Shown: positions 1 through 11,300 of the stretch, piece after piece
How positions within the stretch are numbered: the first letter of the stretch is position 1
Layout of the letters: the number at the start of each line of letters is the position of its first letter
NCBI RefSeq assembly: GCF_048128805.1
Contig: NC_136005.1
Span: 4,349,852-4,413,851 of the forward strand
Origin: Centroberyx gerrardi
Lineage: Eukaryota; Chordata; Actinopteri; Beryciformes; Berycidae
Direction of reading: 5' to 3'
DNA: 64,000 bases
Translations under genes and position numbers: made by a program
The notes under the pieces: model-generated
Told to the model about the DNA's origin: nothing
The model's input: the letters and a program-made list of their open reading frames with translations, nothing else
The model's database searches: none

Positions 1-1133
1 TGCTGGTAGCTCCATGATCTCCCCATGGCAGCCTTCACCTCAGACAGCCTGTGGCCTTTGGCTGTGTTTGGCATTGAGCGCAGCATCAGGCTGCAGTGTG
101 GCTTGGCCGGCCCTGATCTACTAAAAGTTTAGTCAGTAGATTTCCTCTCAAGGACTCTGGCCCTGCCTGCCAGCTGCCTGCTGTAACCCGACTGCAGCAG
201 CACACTCTGGATCCTCCAAGGTGCAATAGACGAATGGTTTCACTCCACAACGCTACTAATTACCTGAAGTTTATTATTTAATATCTCTGAAAAACAGAGG
301 ATCCAGTCTGTTAAGGTGTTTTCATTTGGTCAACCAAGGTCAAACTTAACAAACCCTAACCCTAACCCTTAAAAAAGTTGTCTTTATTTGGCTGGATAAA
401 AACAAATTGAATGTTTTTAATTTTCTTTTGTTTCTAGACAAAAGAGTAGTGAGTACAATGAGGGAATCATTCTTGGCCTAACCTTTTATAATTGACTTAT
501 AATTGATAATTGACTTGGCCAATAGCCATGAGCTAAAATGAATCAGCAAACCTTATGCTGATAATCACCTAGCAAATTATTTCCAAGGAGCAAGCAAAAC
601 TGGTTATCTGTTTAATTTTTTCAAGGAGGGGTGCAACATGCACAAAATCTTAATCACATTTGCTCGAATGTAACTAAGCACCTGTTATCTTTAGTGAGCT
701 ACTCTATTATCATTACTCAGGCAAACACTCTAACTGGAGTAATATTTAATTGAAGTAGCAATACTTCCACTTGAGTAAAATATGCCAGTTCTCTCGTCAC
801 GTGGTTTGGATTGCTGTAAGGCCACTTCCAGTAGGTCAACATGATTCACTGTGTTATCTGTGTGGTGCTAGATCATTATCTGGTTATTTGTTTCCCTTAT
901 TGATCCTGATCAAGGATCAGACGGGTACAAAGTCTGGCAGACAGTAGCGAGGCCAAACGATCTTCAGTAGTGCATCATGGAAACCAGCCTTGATGGAAAC
1001 CTAACACCTATTTCCAGCTGGCCTGTCAGAGCAGAAATACAAGGAGGAAATAAAACCAAACTGACCTATTTTCAACATAAAGTGGAAATGCCACAATCTG
1101 ATCTCTGAACCAGGAACAGCCAGGATTCTGTAC
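1..1133 (-). other. Intron 1 of the GIPC-family gene (partial)
   Basis: This stretch lies downstream of the splice donor of the GIPC first exon on the minus strand. I looked for the expected second GIPC exon and saw none, so the gene continues left of the window. The stretch is AT-rich with three TTAGGG-like units near 352-370 and no recognisable coding sequence. Confidence 0.5.
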
Positions 1134-1433
1134 CTCTGAGGAGGAGATGTTGAAGACTTCGGCGATCTTGGCGTACAGCTCCTTGACGTTGGTGAATCCG
1201 TGAATGCGGCCTGTGGGGCTGCCGTGGGCCAGCTGGGTGTGGAAGATGAGCCTGGGCCTCGGGTACTCCGGCGGCCCAGGCGGAGGTGGTGACGGAGGGG
1301 GCAGCGGCGGCGCCGAGGGCTCCACACCCCCCTGAGTCTGGCTCTGGCTCTGGTTCTGGGCCTTCTGCTCCTCTGAGGCCCCGGCCCCCGGTGCCTTGGA
1401 GTCCTGCGGGCTCATCGCCTCCCCGTTCTGCAT
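1134..1433 (-). CDS. GIPC-family PDZ adaptor, first coding exon (partial gene)
   Basis: GIPC proteins are cytoplasmic adaptors that bind receptor tails through a PDZ domain and myosin VI through a C-terminal GH2 domain. This exon encodes the first 100 residues. Residues 1-41 are low complexity with a Q/S-rich run, 42-60 are proline-rich, and from about 61 the strongly conserved GH1 start is seen ([15 protein letters not shown], then [14 protein letters not shown]). The exon ends after a whole codon, exactly at a GT donor at 1133-1132. I chose the ATG at 1433; a second in-frame ATG lies at 1415, and the longer upstream frame opens only with GTG. The conserved part mixes GIPC1-, GIPC2- and GIPC3-like residues, so the paralogue is undecided. 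The PDZ and GH2 exons are outside the window. Confidence 0.85.
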
Positions 1434-1735
1434 CGGCCCCAGCTCTGTGCGGTCCTCCTCCTGGAGCCCTGCTGGTGTGCTGCTCTGGCCTGGGCGCAGA
1501 GACACACTGTCCTTCCCCCCGCCCGACCAACCAGCCACCCGGAGCTTTGGGACCCGGGGTGCCGATGAATTAGTGATGAGAGTAGCCAGGTAACGGCAGC
1601 CGAGGAGGCCAGCCGGGCCGGGCGGAAACCCGACACCCTGTGAGCTGAGGATTGTATGCGTGACACCCGAGCCTCAGGCAGCTCACGCATGGAGCTCAAA
1701 CAAAACACATCAGGTAAAGGCTTCTTCATAAACGC
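1434..1735 (-). promoter_or_regulatory. GC/CpG-rich 5' UTR and probable promoter of the GIPC gene
   Basis: The sequence just upstream of the chosen ATG is GC-rich with many CpGs, unlike the AT-rich flanks, as expected for a vertebrate CpG-island promoter. No TATA box is evident and the transcription start cannot be placed by eye. Confidence 0.4.
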
Positions 1736-2547
1736 GACACGGCTAAGACTCTAATCCCCCCATATCAGTCTGGCTGTGAGACATGCTCCACACATGATCC
1801 TGAATGTGTGAACATCCCTCTGAAGTGTGAAAACGCCAACCATATCTGCAAAATGACTTCCAAAGTGGGCCACCTGGAGATGGCCACACACAATGTCCCA
1901 GTGTTGGAGGTAAGATGATACCCTTGTGTAGGCAGTGAAGTCCCCCCCCCCCTCCTCTGGCCTCATTGAATGAAATAGGCGGTTGCTGTGGTGGATCCCT
2001 GGCGATGCGTTGACCTTCTTGACCCCACAGACAGCCCACGGATACACAAGATGCCAGTTTAGCCTGATAAACAGATGTTTAATTCACGGCTGTACGTTGG
2101 TGCTCCTCATACTGGCAGGGTTTTTGGAATATCAGTTTCCTACTTTCCTACTATTGTTGCAATAATATTTATGCAGAATTGACTGGAGAGAACTAGATCA
2201 GAAATGACATAGCTCATAAACACAAGGTATCTCATTAATGAAGCTCTAGAAATGAAGAGTTCTACTATATATAAACTATATGTCTGCTTTATATCCATTT
2301 TTGGAAAAGAAATCATTAGTTCAACATTCAGTATCTTGAAAATATAGAGGATCCAGTCCGTAAAAGACTGTAAGTTACTCATTATCCACTAAAAACTATT
2401 TTAATTGGTGCTCTAATTCATTTTGCAAGGGTAAATTCCTTTTGTCAGATGATGGATATCTCATTCTGGAACAAAACTCTTTATATATCATATATAGTCA
2501 CTTTATATATCATATATATAGTCACTAATAGTCTATTATTGTATAAA

Positions 2548-2994
2548 GTGACAAACAATTTCTGGAAGTTCCACATCTAAGATAGATAGATGGAAACAGA
2601 TGAAGAGAGATAGGTGGCTTTTTGTGTTCTTGTCCCTTTAAAAATTGTCAATATATTTATATCTTTATATCTATATTTATATCTTTGCTAACAGCCATTT
2701 TGTCCGATTTTCGCTTTTTTCATATGCTGGATAAATCATTTTAGAATGACACTCTTCAATTCAACAGCACAGTGTTTAAAACACCCAGAAAATGTGATTT
2801 TATAAAAAATGTTGTTTTCCACCATGGCGAGCTGTTGTGTCAGGCTTGAACAATGTCATTTGTCTCACTTTGTCCCATGTGATGCGTTACTCATGTGTGT
2901 ATGTCAGGGAAGTTTTCAAAAACAACAAGGCTGAGGACACAAAAAGCCATCTATCTCTCTTTCAGATGTGGAAATTCCAGAAAATCTTTGTCAC
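2548..2994. repeat. 447-bp MITE with ~75-bp imperfect terminal inverted repeats
   Basis: The left end (gtgacaaacaatttctggaa) is matched in reverse complement by the right end (ccagaaaatctttgtcac). Homology continues inward through 'ccacatct' and 'gatagatggctttttgtgt'. The centre is AT-rich with no open frame. No clear target duplication is visible. Family unknown. Confidence 0.55.
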
Positions 2995-3261
2995 ATTAGA
3001 AAATAACAGCTGGGAATTTTTGTGATACCAAGTTAACTCTTTGGCTGATAGAATTGAAACAAATTATACAGCTTTTTAAAGGATGGTAGGTAACTTAAGC
3101 TCTTGGTTGACAAAATGATACGACTTCAACAGACTTAAACCTTATTATAGTTTTGACACATTGAATAATGATGAGATTTTTTCCACACTGGATATATAGC
3201 ATGTATTAAAACCAAAGATAGTTTGGGGCAATCCATTGTGATAACGGATTTAAAGGCCTGA

Positions 3262-3407
3262 AAAAGTTAAAAGCCTTTATTTTACATTGGCAATCTGAAA
3301 AGCTAAAACTGAATGACTGACTGTTTCAAACGCTCGTTCGACTTGAAATACATTGGTCAGTTTTAATTTTTCAGATTGTCAATGTAAAATAAAGGCTTTA
3401 TACTTTT
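3262..3407. repeat. Inverted repeat / long hairpin
   Basis: Two arms of about 50 bases, both carrying 'agcctttattttacattg' or its complement, flank a loop of about 45 bases. The arms differ at only a few positions. Most likely a short foldback MITE. Confidence 0.55.
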
Positions 3408-5104
3408 GCTATCACAACAGAGAGGTTTGCACCCTTTTTGGTTTTCAATACATTCTTCTGTTGAGTATTTTAGACAAAAATTAGAGAGACACAGCAGCCT
3501 AGTATTCCCAAATCTTCAATCTTTTCTGGCTGTATAGCATTTGGGAGAAGAACGCTTCATACGTTTCACAGTTCTGCATAAAGTAGTGCACATAATGTTA
3601 TGCATAAATATGATATTAAGCCAAAAAATATATATATTCCATCATTGTAGGTGACTCTCTGTCTCCTTTTTTTATCCTGCACCATAAGCATTCCTTCACA
3701 CCTGTGCTGTAGCTTGCATGGCTGCAGGTGAATGTGCGTCACAGCCTCTGTTTTCCAGGCCAAGGTGTTGCCAGTTTCCCAAGGTCAGTGCATTTACTCC
3801 AATGACTGATAATGAGGAGCTTTCTGGCAAAACATTCCCTCTGCAACAGCTGATAGGCAGTCACCTAAGCAAAGGGCATCTCAGTTCCTCTTCCTCTGGA
3901 GACACAGATGATAACCTCTGCCTGGTTTTCTAAAGCACACGGATATCTGAGTTATGCAACATCAGAGATATCATGGTCTGGTTTCTCAAAAGCATCTCAA
4001 ACAGAGCAGATGAGAGCAGATTATCAGATTTTTTGAATAGAATAGGACCTTCAAATGATGGTTTGTTACTTTCCAAAGTAGCTGTTCCTACCCATTTTGC
4101 GAGGAAACCCGCCCACCCTGACCTTAACACAAAGGTCTTCATTGTGCATTCGCTTGTAATGGGACAAAGGATGATTCAGCTCAAAGTTGCTTTTGGAAAA
4201 CCTTCCCCTGTTCTGTATTTTCTGAGAAATGTTTAAAAATGGCTATTTCCAAATCCAAATAGTTCTATGTAGGGATGAAACATATAAGTACTTTTACTCA
4301 AGCACTCTATTTGCACAAGTTTTGGGATCCTTGTACTTTACATGAGTACTTTGATTTTAAGGAAGTTTACACTCTTACACCACTACATTTCAAAGCAAAT
4401 ATCCTACTAAATAGTCCTTAATGTATTGTATAACAATTGCAGTTACCAGTTATTTTTAAGAGAAAGGTTTTGCTTGAAAATTATGGGATCAACGTTAATG
4501 GACCGCTGACAGCTGATGTGTAGGTATTAATGCATTGAAGAAGGAACCCTTACATTAACAGTTCACTAACATTACATGCGATCAATAACAGATAATAAGA
4601 GTGCATGGGTCAAAGCCACAAAGCCCTGACAACGGATGTAACCAATATTCCTGTGACCCTACAACGATCATTTAAGATAAGGTGCAAGGTAAAAGTTTCT
4701 CCTGTAACTGATTGACCTGAAACTGTTGTGAGTGGAAGGCTGTAACACCAGGAACCAGGATTTTTCCAGTGTTTACACAAGAATATTTTGAATACTCCTT
4801 TTTGTATGACTCTCTACCCATTGGCTCTTTAGAGATGGTCAGTTTTTGAAATAATGCTGGAGTCAATATTTACCTGTTTAATATTTGGCGACTGACTAGA
4901 TCAATGCAGATGACTCAGACTGTCAATATTAGCAGAACGCTGTGCTCTGTTGTTGATTATATTATAGGACTAAAGGCATTTAGGGTGACAGACAAGTGAT
5001 TATTTAGATTTCAGAAATGTCACTTGTGTTTACTGACATTTATTGTTGATCAAGTACTTTCCTATTGTAGGCTGTGTGGTCAGTTTTCCTTATCCTGCCA
5101 TGAG

Positions 5105-5240
5105 TATGCTCTAAAAAGGACGTGCCATTTTCAGCACATCCATATGTCTAGTTTGGGACAACACACATCTGTGTCACTTTTCAACATAATATATCTTAAC
5201 ATCAACCTATACTCTGTCAATATGTGTTGTTATTAACATA
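5105..5240. repeat. Diverged MITE copy related to 20597-20834
   Basis: The motif 'cagcacatccatatgtctag' followed by 'acacacatctgtgtcacttttcaac' matches one arm of the MITE at 20597-20834. Only one arm is well preserved, so the right boundary is uncertain. Confidence 0.4.
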
Positions 5241-6655
5241 TCACTGAAAACCTCCAAATTTGGTGATTTTCATGTTTTAACTTCAGTTGAAGGATTACAT
5301 GGTCTTCTACCGGTTGAGAACATTTTCCGACCTCTTGGGAATATGAAACCTTTTCAAAACCCATTGGTTGAACTCAAAAATACATGGTGGTCAAGTTAAG
5401 ATCATGGCTGTTTATCTTAGTTCCTGAAAAGTTGATATTTTGGACATGAGGTTTTCACCTGACAGTGGTGATAATAAGGCAAATGTGTGTTGTCGCAAAT
5501 GTTATGTTGAATGTCACATTTAGAAGCCTGCTAATAGTACTATCACCTTGGTTACTGGTCTCTCTAACACAATTACATTCACATACACTTCACAAAGGCC
5601 CCCATGACAAGATAGCTAGCTAGCTAGTTAGCTAGCTACACAGCTGCAGGTGGATAGCTGGATATACAGACAGAATATCTGTACTCAAGTAGGAGTAGCT
5701 CACTATCATGCTCAAATTCCTAGTTACTGTCAAGTGAAAATTGACAAGATTTTGTGCATGCTCCAAAATCTTCCCCCCAAAGTTTTGGCATTGAATCAGA
5801 TGGGTCATCATCAGCCCAATGTTCAGGGATGGTTCCTATTTAGCTCCGTATCAACAAAACTGCTGTATCATACAGAGTAAAAATAATCAGAAGGTAAGAG
5901 TAGTGCTGCTACTCTCCTGATGAACAGACACTTGATAATTTCCCACAAGGACGCCGCGGGTGAACACTGACATAATCAACACAGAAAAGCCTGTTATTGC
6001 CTACGTTGCTTCCAAGCCCCCTCATTACATCACGGACTTCCACGCGCTCCTTATTAAGCCTGATTCCCTCCGCCTTATCCGCTTTGTCTCCCCGGCGGAG
6101 CGGAGGCGGAGGCGGAGGGGAGGCCGGGGGCTGGCAGGCAGACGGTGTGAGGGTGGTGGTGTGTTTGCTGTGTCATGTGGCGATACACTGCCTCTTCTGT
6201 TCCCGTGGCGAGGCGGCGCCTGAGCTGAAAAAAACACACAAAGACTTTCAAATGGCGCACACTTCCCTAAATTGTAGCCTACTACTAATGAGTAGTACAG
6301 GCTGTTTCCTTTTCGAAATGTGTTACGGGCCTCCTTCAAAAGAACAGGGAAACGCTCAGTGAAGCTCTGTTGAAATTGGAGGGAATTGCGTTTTTAACGT
6401 GACTCATTGGTATGTCATGATGTGACATATCCTGCTGCGTCAGTGCCACCATGACAAATTCTTGGACATTAATTATTGGCTGATAAAAGTGATTCTCCTT
6501 CAGACATGAATATCGCTGTTGAAAACCTCAAAGTGTAAATTCTTGAGGAACTAAGAAAAACAGCCTTGTTTTTAGCTTAATGGCCACAAATAGCCTTGAT
6601 ATGATCTATTAGTTCATGTTAATTTATTTTATTCATTTTCACTATTTATCCAAAA

Positions 6656-6786
6656 AGGGGAAATAAAGTGTACTAAACCCTGGAATAAACTACCAAATGA
6701 AATCAAACTAATTAAGGATACTAAGATTTTTAACTCAAAAGTCAAGAACTGGCTGAAATCTTATCAGGCTTGTACTCACCTGTAGC
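6656..6786 (+). pseudogene. LINE reverse-transcriptase C-terminal fragment
   Basis: The translation contains 'WNKLPNEIKLIKDTKIFNS' followed by 'KNWLKSY', the usual end of Jockey/L2-group LINE polymerase proteins ('LWNSLP..I', then a short helix and stop). A stop follows at 6785. Everything upstream in the element is missing, consistent with 5' truncation. Confidence 0.5.
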
Positions 6787-7034
6787 CAGTCTTTATATTA
6801 TCATAACTAATTTTAAGATTGGATGATTAAAATTTTTGTACTTTTTATTATCCTATACAAGACATTTTAGATAGTTGTAGTCTATTTAAAAGCCCAACTA
6901 GGGACTAGGGTTGGAAATTAGCAGGAGCTACAATAGGAGCTAATTATGTTAACTGCACTGTCCCTATCAAATAAACTACTAAATAAACACAGGGAGGTCA
7001 AAGGTCAGGGTCAGCTACAGAACTTTAACCTTGG

Positions 7035-7125
7035 AGCTGGTAGGGATTCAGTGTTTTGCTCAAGGACACTTCAGCAGGGTGGATGCTTGCCGTGCTTGCC
7101 ATAACAGCGGGTTCGAACTCTTCCT
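7035..7125 (-). repeat. SINE-body fragment
   Basis: The string 'agggattcagtgttttgctcaaggacact' (split here as agggattcagtgt and ttgctcaaggacact) is shared with the minus-strand SINE at 13720-13902. Ends are indistinct. Confidence 0.35.
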
Positions 7126-8099
7126 CACCCCTCCTCACTTCACCACCCTGCTGAACTGTATTCCACTCTATTTGAAAGAATGGCAGTAGGCACCATGAAT
7201 CAGCTCAGTTTCAGTAATAACACGGAAGTCGTCCAGCGTGACAACAATGTAACTTTTCTGGCAGTTTAACCTTTGGCCTTATGGCCTGCTGATCATACAG
7301 TAGGAGTGTGACTTTACCATTTGCTGCTGCAGTTGTCGCCTGCTTCTCGGATGGGGCGGGGGAGGGGGGAGACTTGGCCCTTCACCAGCCACAGCCCCGA
7401 TACAATGCTGGGCTGAGATGAAGAGTTACATGCTGTGGTCTTAGAAGAAAAGCCACCAACTGAGCTATTGACTGTCTGTCTGAGTCACTGACCTCTGCCT
7501 CCCTTCATATGAATTGGAATAAACACTCATTGGCCGCTGGCTTCATTATCATTCATGGGATTCAAACGTTCTGTCTTTTACAGTGTGTGCTGTTTACATT
7601 TGTAGTTCATCTACCCTAAATATACAGCAGCTCTGTGTCTTTGTCTCAGGAATAGTGTGACTTCTTCTGGTTTTAAAGCCTGTATATATAGTATATCTGG
7701 TTTATTTTTGGATCATAGAGAATTGACAATAGCTGAGAACCTCACTCAGATGAACATAGGTTTATCAATGTTTTTTTTTTAATTATTAGAAGGTATATAC
7801 ACATACACTGTATTTCACCTAGTTCTTCCCGGAACATGTGAAACAGTTGCTCGGGAAATAACATTGCTCTTCCTTGGTGTTTCCCCTACTTACACAGTTA
7901 TTTTTCTCTGTTTTGGAGCCAAATAGGGTAGAATGTGATGTAACACATGCACCACAACATTGCTGTTAAACTAACGTGTGTTTTCCCTCATGTTGTCCAT
8001 ACGTCACATGTAAAGATCCCATGTAAATCATTTATTAAAACGACCTCGCTGTACAATAATAATACGCGCCCCACCCTCTGATATAGCAAGAACGGGCAA

Positions 8100-8260
8100 C
8101 CTCCCATATAAGGCAATGGGCGTTAACTAGAAGCAAAGTACCGCGTTCTGATTGGAGGAACAGTCTGACATGACTGCTTTTTTCTAAGTCGTCGCCGACG
8201 CTCATTGGTCGTCTGACTTGGTCCGATTTAAGCTCATTATCTTAATCAGCCGTAGATGAA
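8100..8260 (+). promoter_or_regulatory. Probable promoter of the GRAM-domain gene
   Basis: Two inverted CCAAT boxes (ATTGG at 8151-8155 and 8204-8208) lie 53 bases apart, 150-210 bases upstream of the chosen ATG, in a moderately CpG-containing stretch. There is no convincing TATA box. The start site itself is inferred. Confidence 0.4.
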
Positions 8261-8359
8261 GTGAGGAGGAAAAAAAAAGCAGAAGCCAAACAAATCCCGA
8301 AGAGAGTTGGCGTGGCTCGTCGTCTCAAGACGCACCGACCACCACCGGTTGAGGGAAGA

Positions 8360-11300
8360 ATGCTTGAAAATAAGAGAGAGAGATTGAAAACCTTCCTCAG
8401 GAAGATTGACGAGAAGGCCATTGTCAGAATCAAGCACTTCATGAAAGAAAGGTAAGCTGAATATAACGTTAGCTGAACCGCTATCTGCCGGTGAGCATCA
8501 CCAGAAGGGTGGGTGCTAACAGTTAGCATTTCACTGCTGTTAACAGTCTCTCCGAGGGGATTGAATTAGTTTGCGAATATGTCACCTAACTCAGAGCCAA
8601 GCAAATGGTTTTCTTTGTATTTGATTTAAACAATGAAATGTGTGTAAGATTAGCCTAGGTGCGAGTCTCTGTTTGAATGGGTGGATAAAGCTAGCATGTT
8701 AGCCGTCCGCCCATCATCAACCGGCTGAAGATGTGTTGGCATTTAAATTGCAGTGTTACACGGTTGTTGTGTTAGCTGGCTCACAATGTCTTTAACAGAT
8801 AAAAAGCTGTCACTGTTGACCTCAGGGGTGAAATTCACTATTAGTTTTCACCACACATTATAACTGGTGGTTGTGTCTTTGTAATATATTATATTATTAG
8901 TGTGCATTAGCTCCAGCCCCTGCTGCTGTTTCAACCATGTTAGCATAAGCTTAGCATCGTCACTGATTTAGTTGTTACTCATCTAAGCGTATGTCATCGT
9001 GGATATAGCGTGTTTAAAGACTGGCTTGGATAACAATGTGAGAAAATGATGTTGCCTGCTGGATGAATGTTATGACTTGTTAGCAGACGGCTAGTCAGTG
9101 GAGGGGCAAGCTTCTTGTGGAGTTCAAGAAAGTGTCCTGGTGTAGGTTTGTTATTAAGAAGAGTGAATTGAAATGCCAAACGTGAGGCTTCTTAAGTAAA
9201 AAATATCCAAGGCAAACTTTTTTCTATGAGTGTTTGTACCCTGAAAGATGTATAAATACAGAGAAGGGAGTTTTGTTTGTAATGTTGTGTTTAGTACTCT
9301 TTGAGCTCAGTGGTAAACCAAGAACACAAAACCTGACTTCACACATTTATCTCTACGAAGTGTTATGTTTGTATATGTGTAGTAGTTGGCTAATCTATTC
9401 CAGGCAATGCAAATAAACAGCTTTACATGACGTGTCGCGGAACATTGGAAAGCTAGTCCAGATCTGGTCCGTTCTTAATCTCGTCCATCCCTCCTGCTCG
9501 GAAAGCATCCAGCGGCCTATGTGGGTCAGATCGACACCACTATTTGTTCTGCCTTCATGATCGTGGATGATCCAGCTCTGTGAAGATCCAGGACGGACCA
9601 GCCTGGCAGTAGACTACAGACATGCACTTAAAAACACACACTCGCTCACTCATTCTCACACACACCTCTCTCTCTGTCTGTCTCTCTCTCCTCAGGGAAA
9701 TGCACACACTTGTCACACAAGGGACGTGCGAGGCCGTGTTGTCTCGCAAAAGTCTATTTTTAGCTCCCACGGGTCGACCACAGGTGGTACATGGTGTTAT
9801 ATAAATGCTCCCAGTATCTCACTGTTAGTACTCCCTTGTCCGGTAGGCATCGCCTTTCACTTTCCTCCACACAGATAGCCGTTCACTGGAAAACAAGAGC
9901 CCCACCAATCAAACCTGGCCCGCTGTCCTTTTTACTGATAACCAGCTATGGTATGGTATGTGACATTGTGGGAGGATCATCTGTTTCCATAGGGCTGGAG
10001 TGGACACATACACACACAAGGGTGTGGTAGAGTGGCTAAGTGGTTAAAGGCTGTCCTGTAAGTAACAGGTCACAGATTCAATCCCCGCTCCAGCCAGTGT
10101 GTCAGTCGACAACCACATTCTTGACACTGAACACGTACTTGCTAGCTCAATGTAAGTCGCTCTGCATACGAGCATCAGTTAAAGTACACACAGTGCAGAA
10201 AGAAGAACCCAATATAGTTGGAGAGCTTTTTGCGTTGGAGGATCCTGGAATAGGCAGGGTGGGGCAGCTGTGCAGGCGTCCAGTTGGCTCCAGGAAGATG
10301 CTCACAGGAAAGAGCTTCCCAGCCGGCTGTGGGCAGGGAAGGCCCTGTAGGTTTAAATTATGAGATGTGCTGCAGGCTTAGAGGAGTAGCCCAAGTTAGA
10401 GGGCGAATACCACATCTGCAGTGGGGCTTATGGCTAAATGAGGGGTTGTAGACTAACTGCTTGGTTATGGCTGCAGGTGTGTGTGTTGTGCTGCACCTCT
10501 CAGGCTACTGCTAATGACCACTGCCAAGCCCTGGTCGCAGAGCCAAGAAAAAGGCTGTTTTCTTCTCAGCTGTTTCACCTTGAGCTCCTCACACAGGCCC
10601 GGTAAATTCCACCCAGCACATTTCACATAACACAGTCTCGTTCCAAACACACAAGCCTTTGTGAAAGCTTGTGTAAAACCGAGAGTTAACGGTTACAGTT
10701 ATGGATAACATTTGGTACCTTGCTGACTTAAGGCGGCACAGTGTACCTTCTCTGTTTGTACGAGGCTGTGCCAATTCAAATCAGCTTTTTTTTTAAGTGC
10801 ATCTTGATTTTCAGATAAGCTTTTATTAGCCCTTTGGCACAAGGGAGGAACACTGCCTTGGGTTTATCGCATCAAGGAGAGCTGCTCATTGGAGGTTGGA
10901 GTGTCTGTAAGAAAAAAGAAAAAAATAATAAGGCAGTCTTCACTTAGAAAAAGTTTGCACCCTCGGGAAAGTCTGTCTCTGCTGCAGCACTTTGGTGCAT
11001 TTTTTTTTAATATCCATACAATGCATTAGCCAATAGAAAGACTTTTTGCAATCCTTTCTCATGAAATGGTGCCTTGGATGTTTTTTTCTACAGAGTCTAG
11101 CTCTTTGCACTGTGTGAATGCAGCAGTACCTCATGTATCCAAATCTGACTGACTCTAGGGTATGCAAAAATTATTTGAATTTTTTAAACCTATACCTGCA
11201 AGACAGTATTTCAATTGCAAATGGGACTGTACAAGGCTCCCAGAGGTGGCTTTGGCACACTATTTCAGTATAGTTCAGTCTTTTCACCAATCTGAATGAC

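Larger units (their letters stand above)
1740..8050. other. Intergenic region between GIPC and GRAM-domain genes
   Basis: No host gene is recognised here. It holds a MITE at 2548-2994, a hairpin at 3262-3407, half of another MITE near 5105-5240, a LINE 3' coding fragment at 6656-6786, SINE-like debris near 7035 and a short GC-rich patch at 6090-6145. Genes 1 and 2 are divergently oriented, so both probably have control elements in this interval. Confidence 0.5.

Noticed and set aside
350..372. Telomere-like CCCTAA repeats
   Set aside because: Only three units; too short to call an interstitial telomere.
1286..1593. Open frames opposite the GIPC exon
   Set aside because: They are low-complexity complements of the proline-rich exon with no family resemblance.
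3262..3407. Hairpin as a microRNA precursor
   Set aside because: The arms are too long and uniform for a pre-miRNA and fit a foldback element better.
8261..8359. Extension of the GRAM-gene first exon upstream of 8360
   Set aside because: The frame is open but has no ATG, only GTG at 8261; eukaryotic initiation there is unlikely.
10022..10090. Functional tRNA gene
   Set aside because: The head is diverged and continues into a SINE body; no sound cloverleaf with a 3' terminator was seen.
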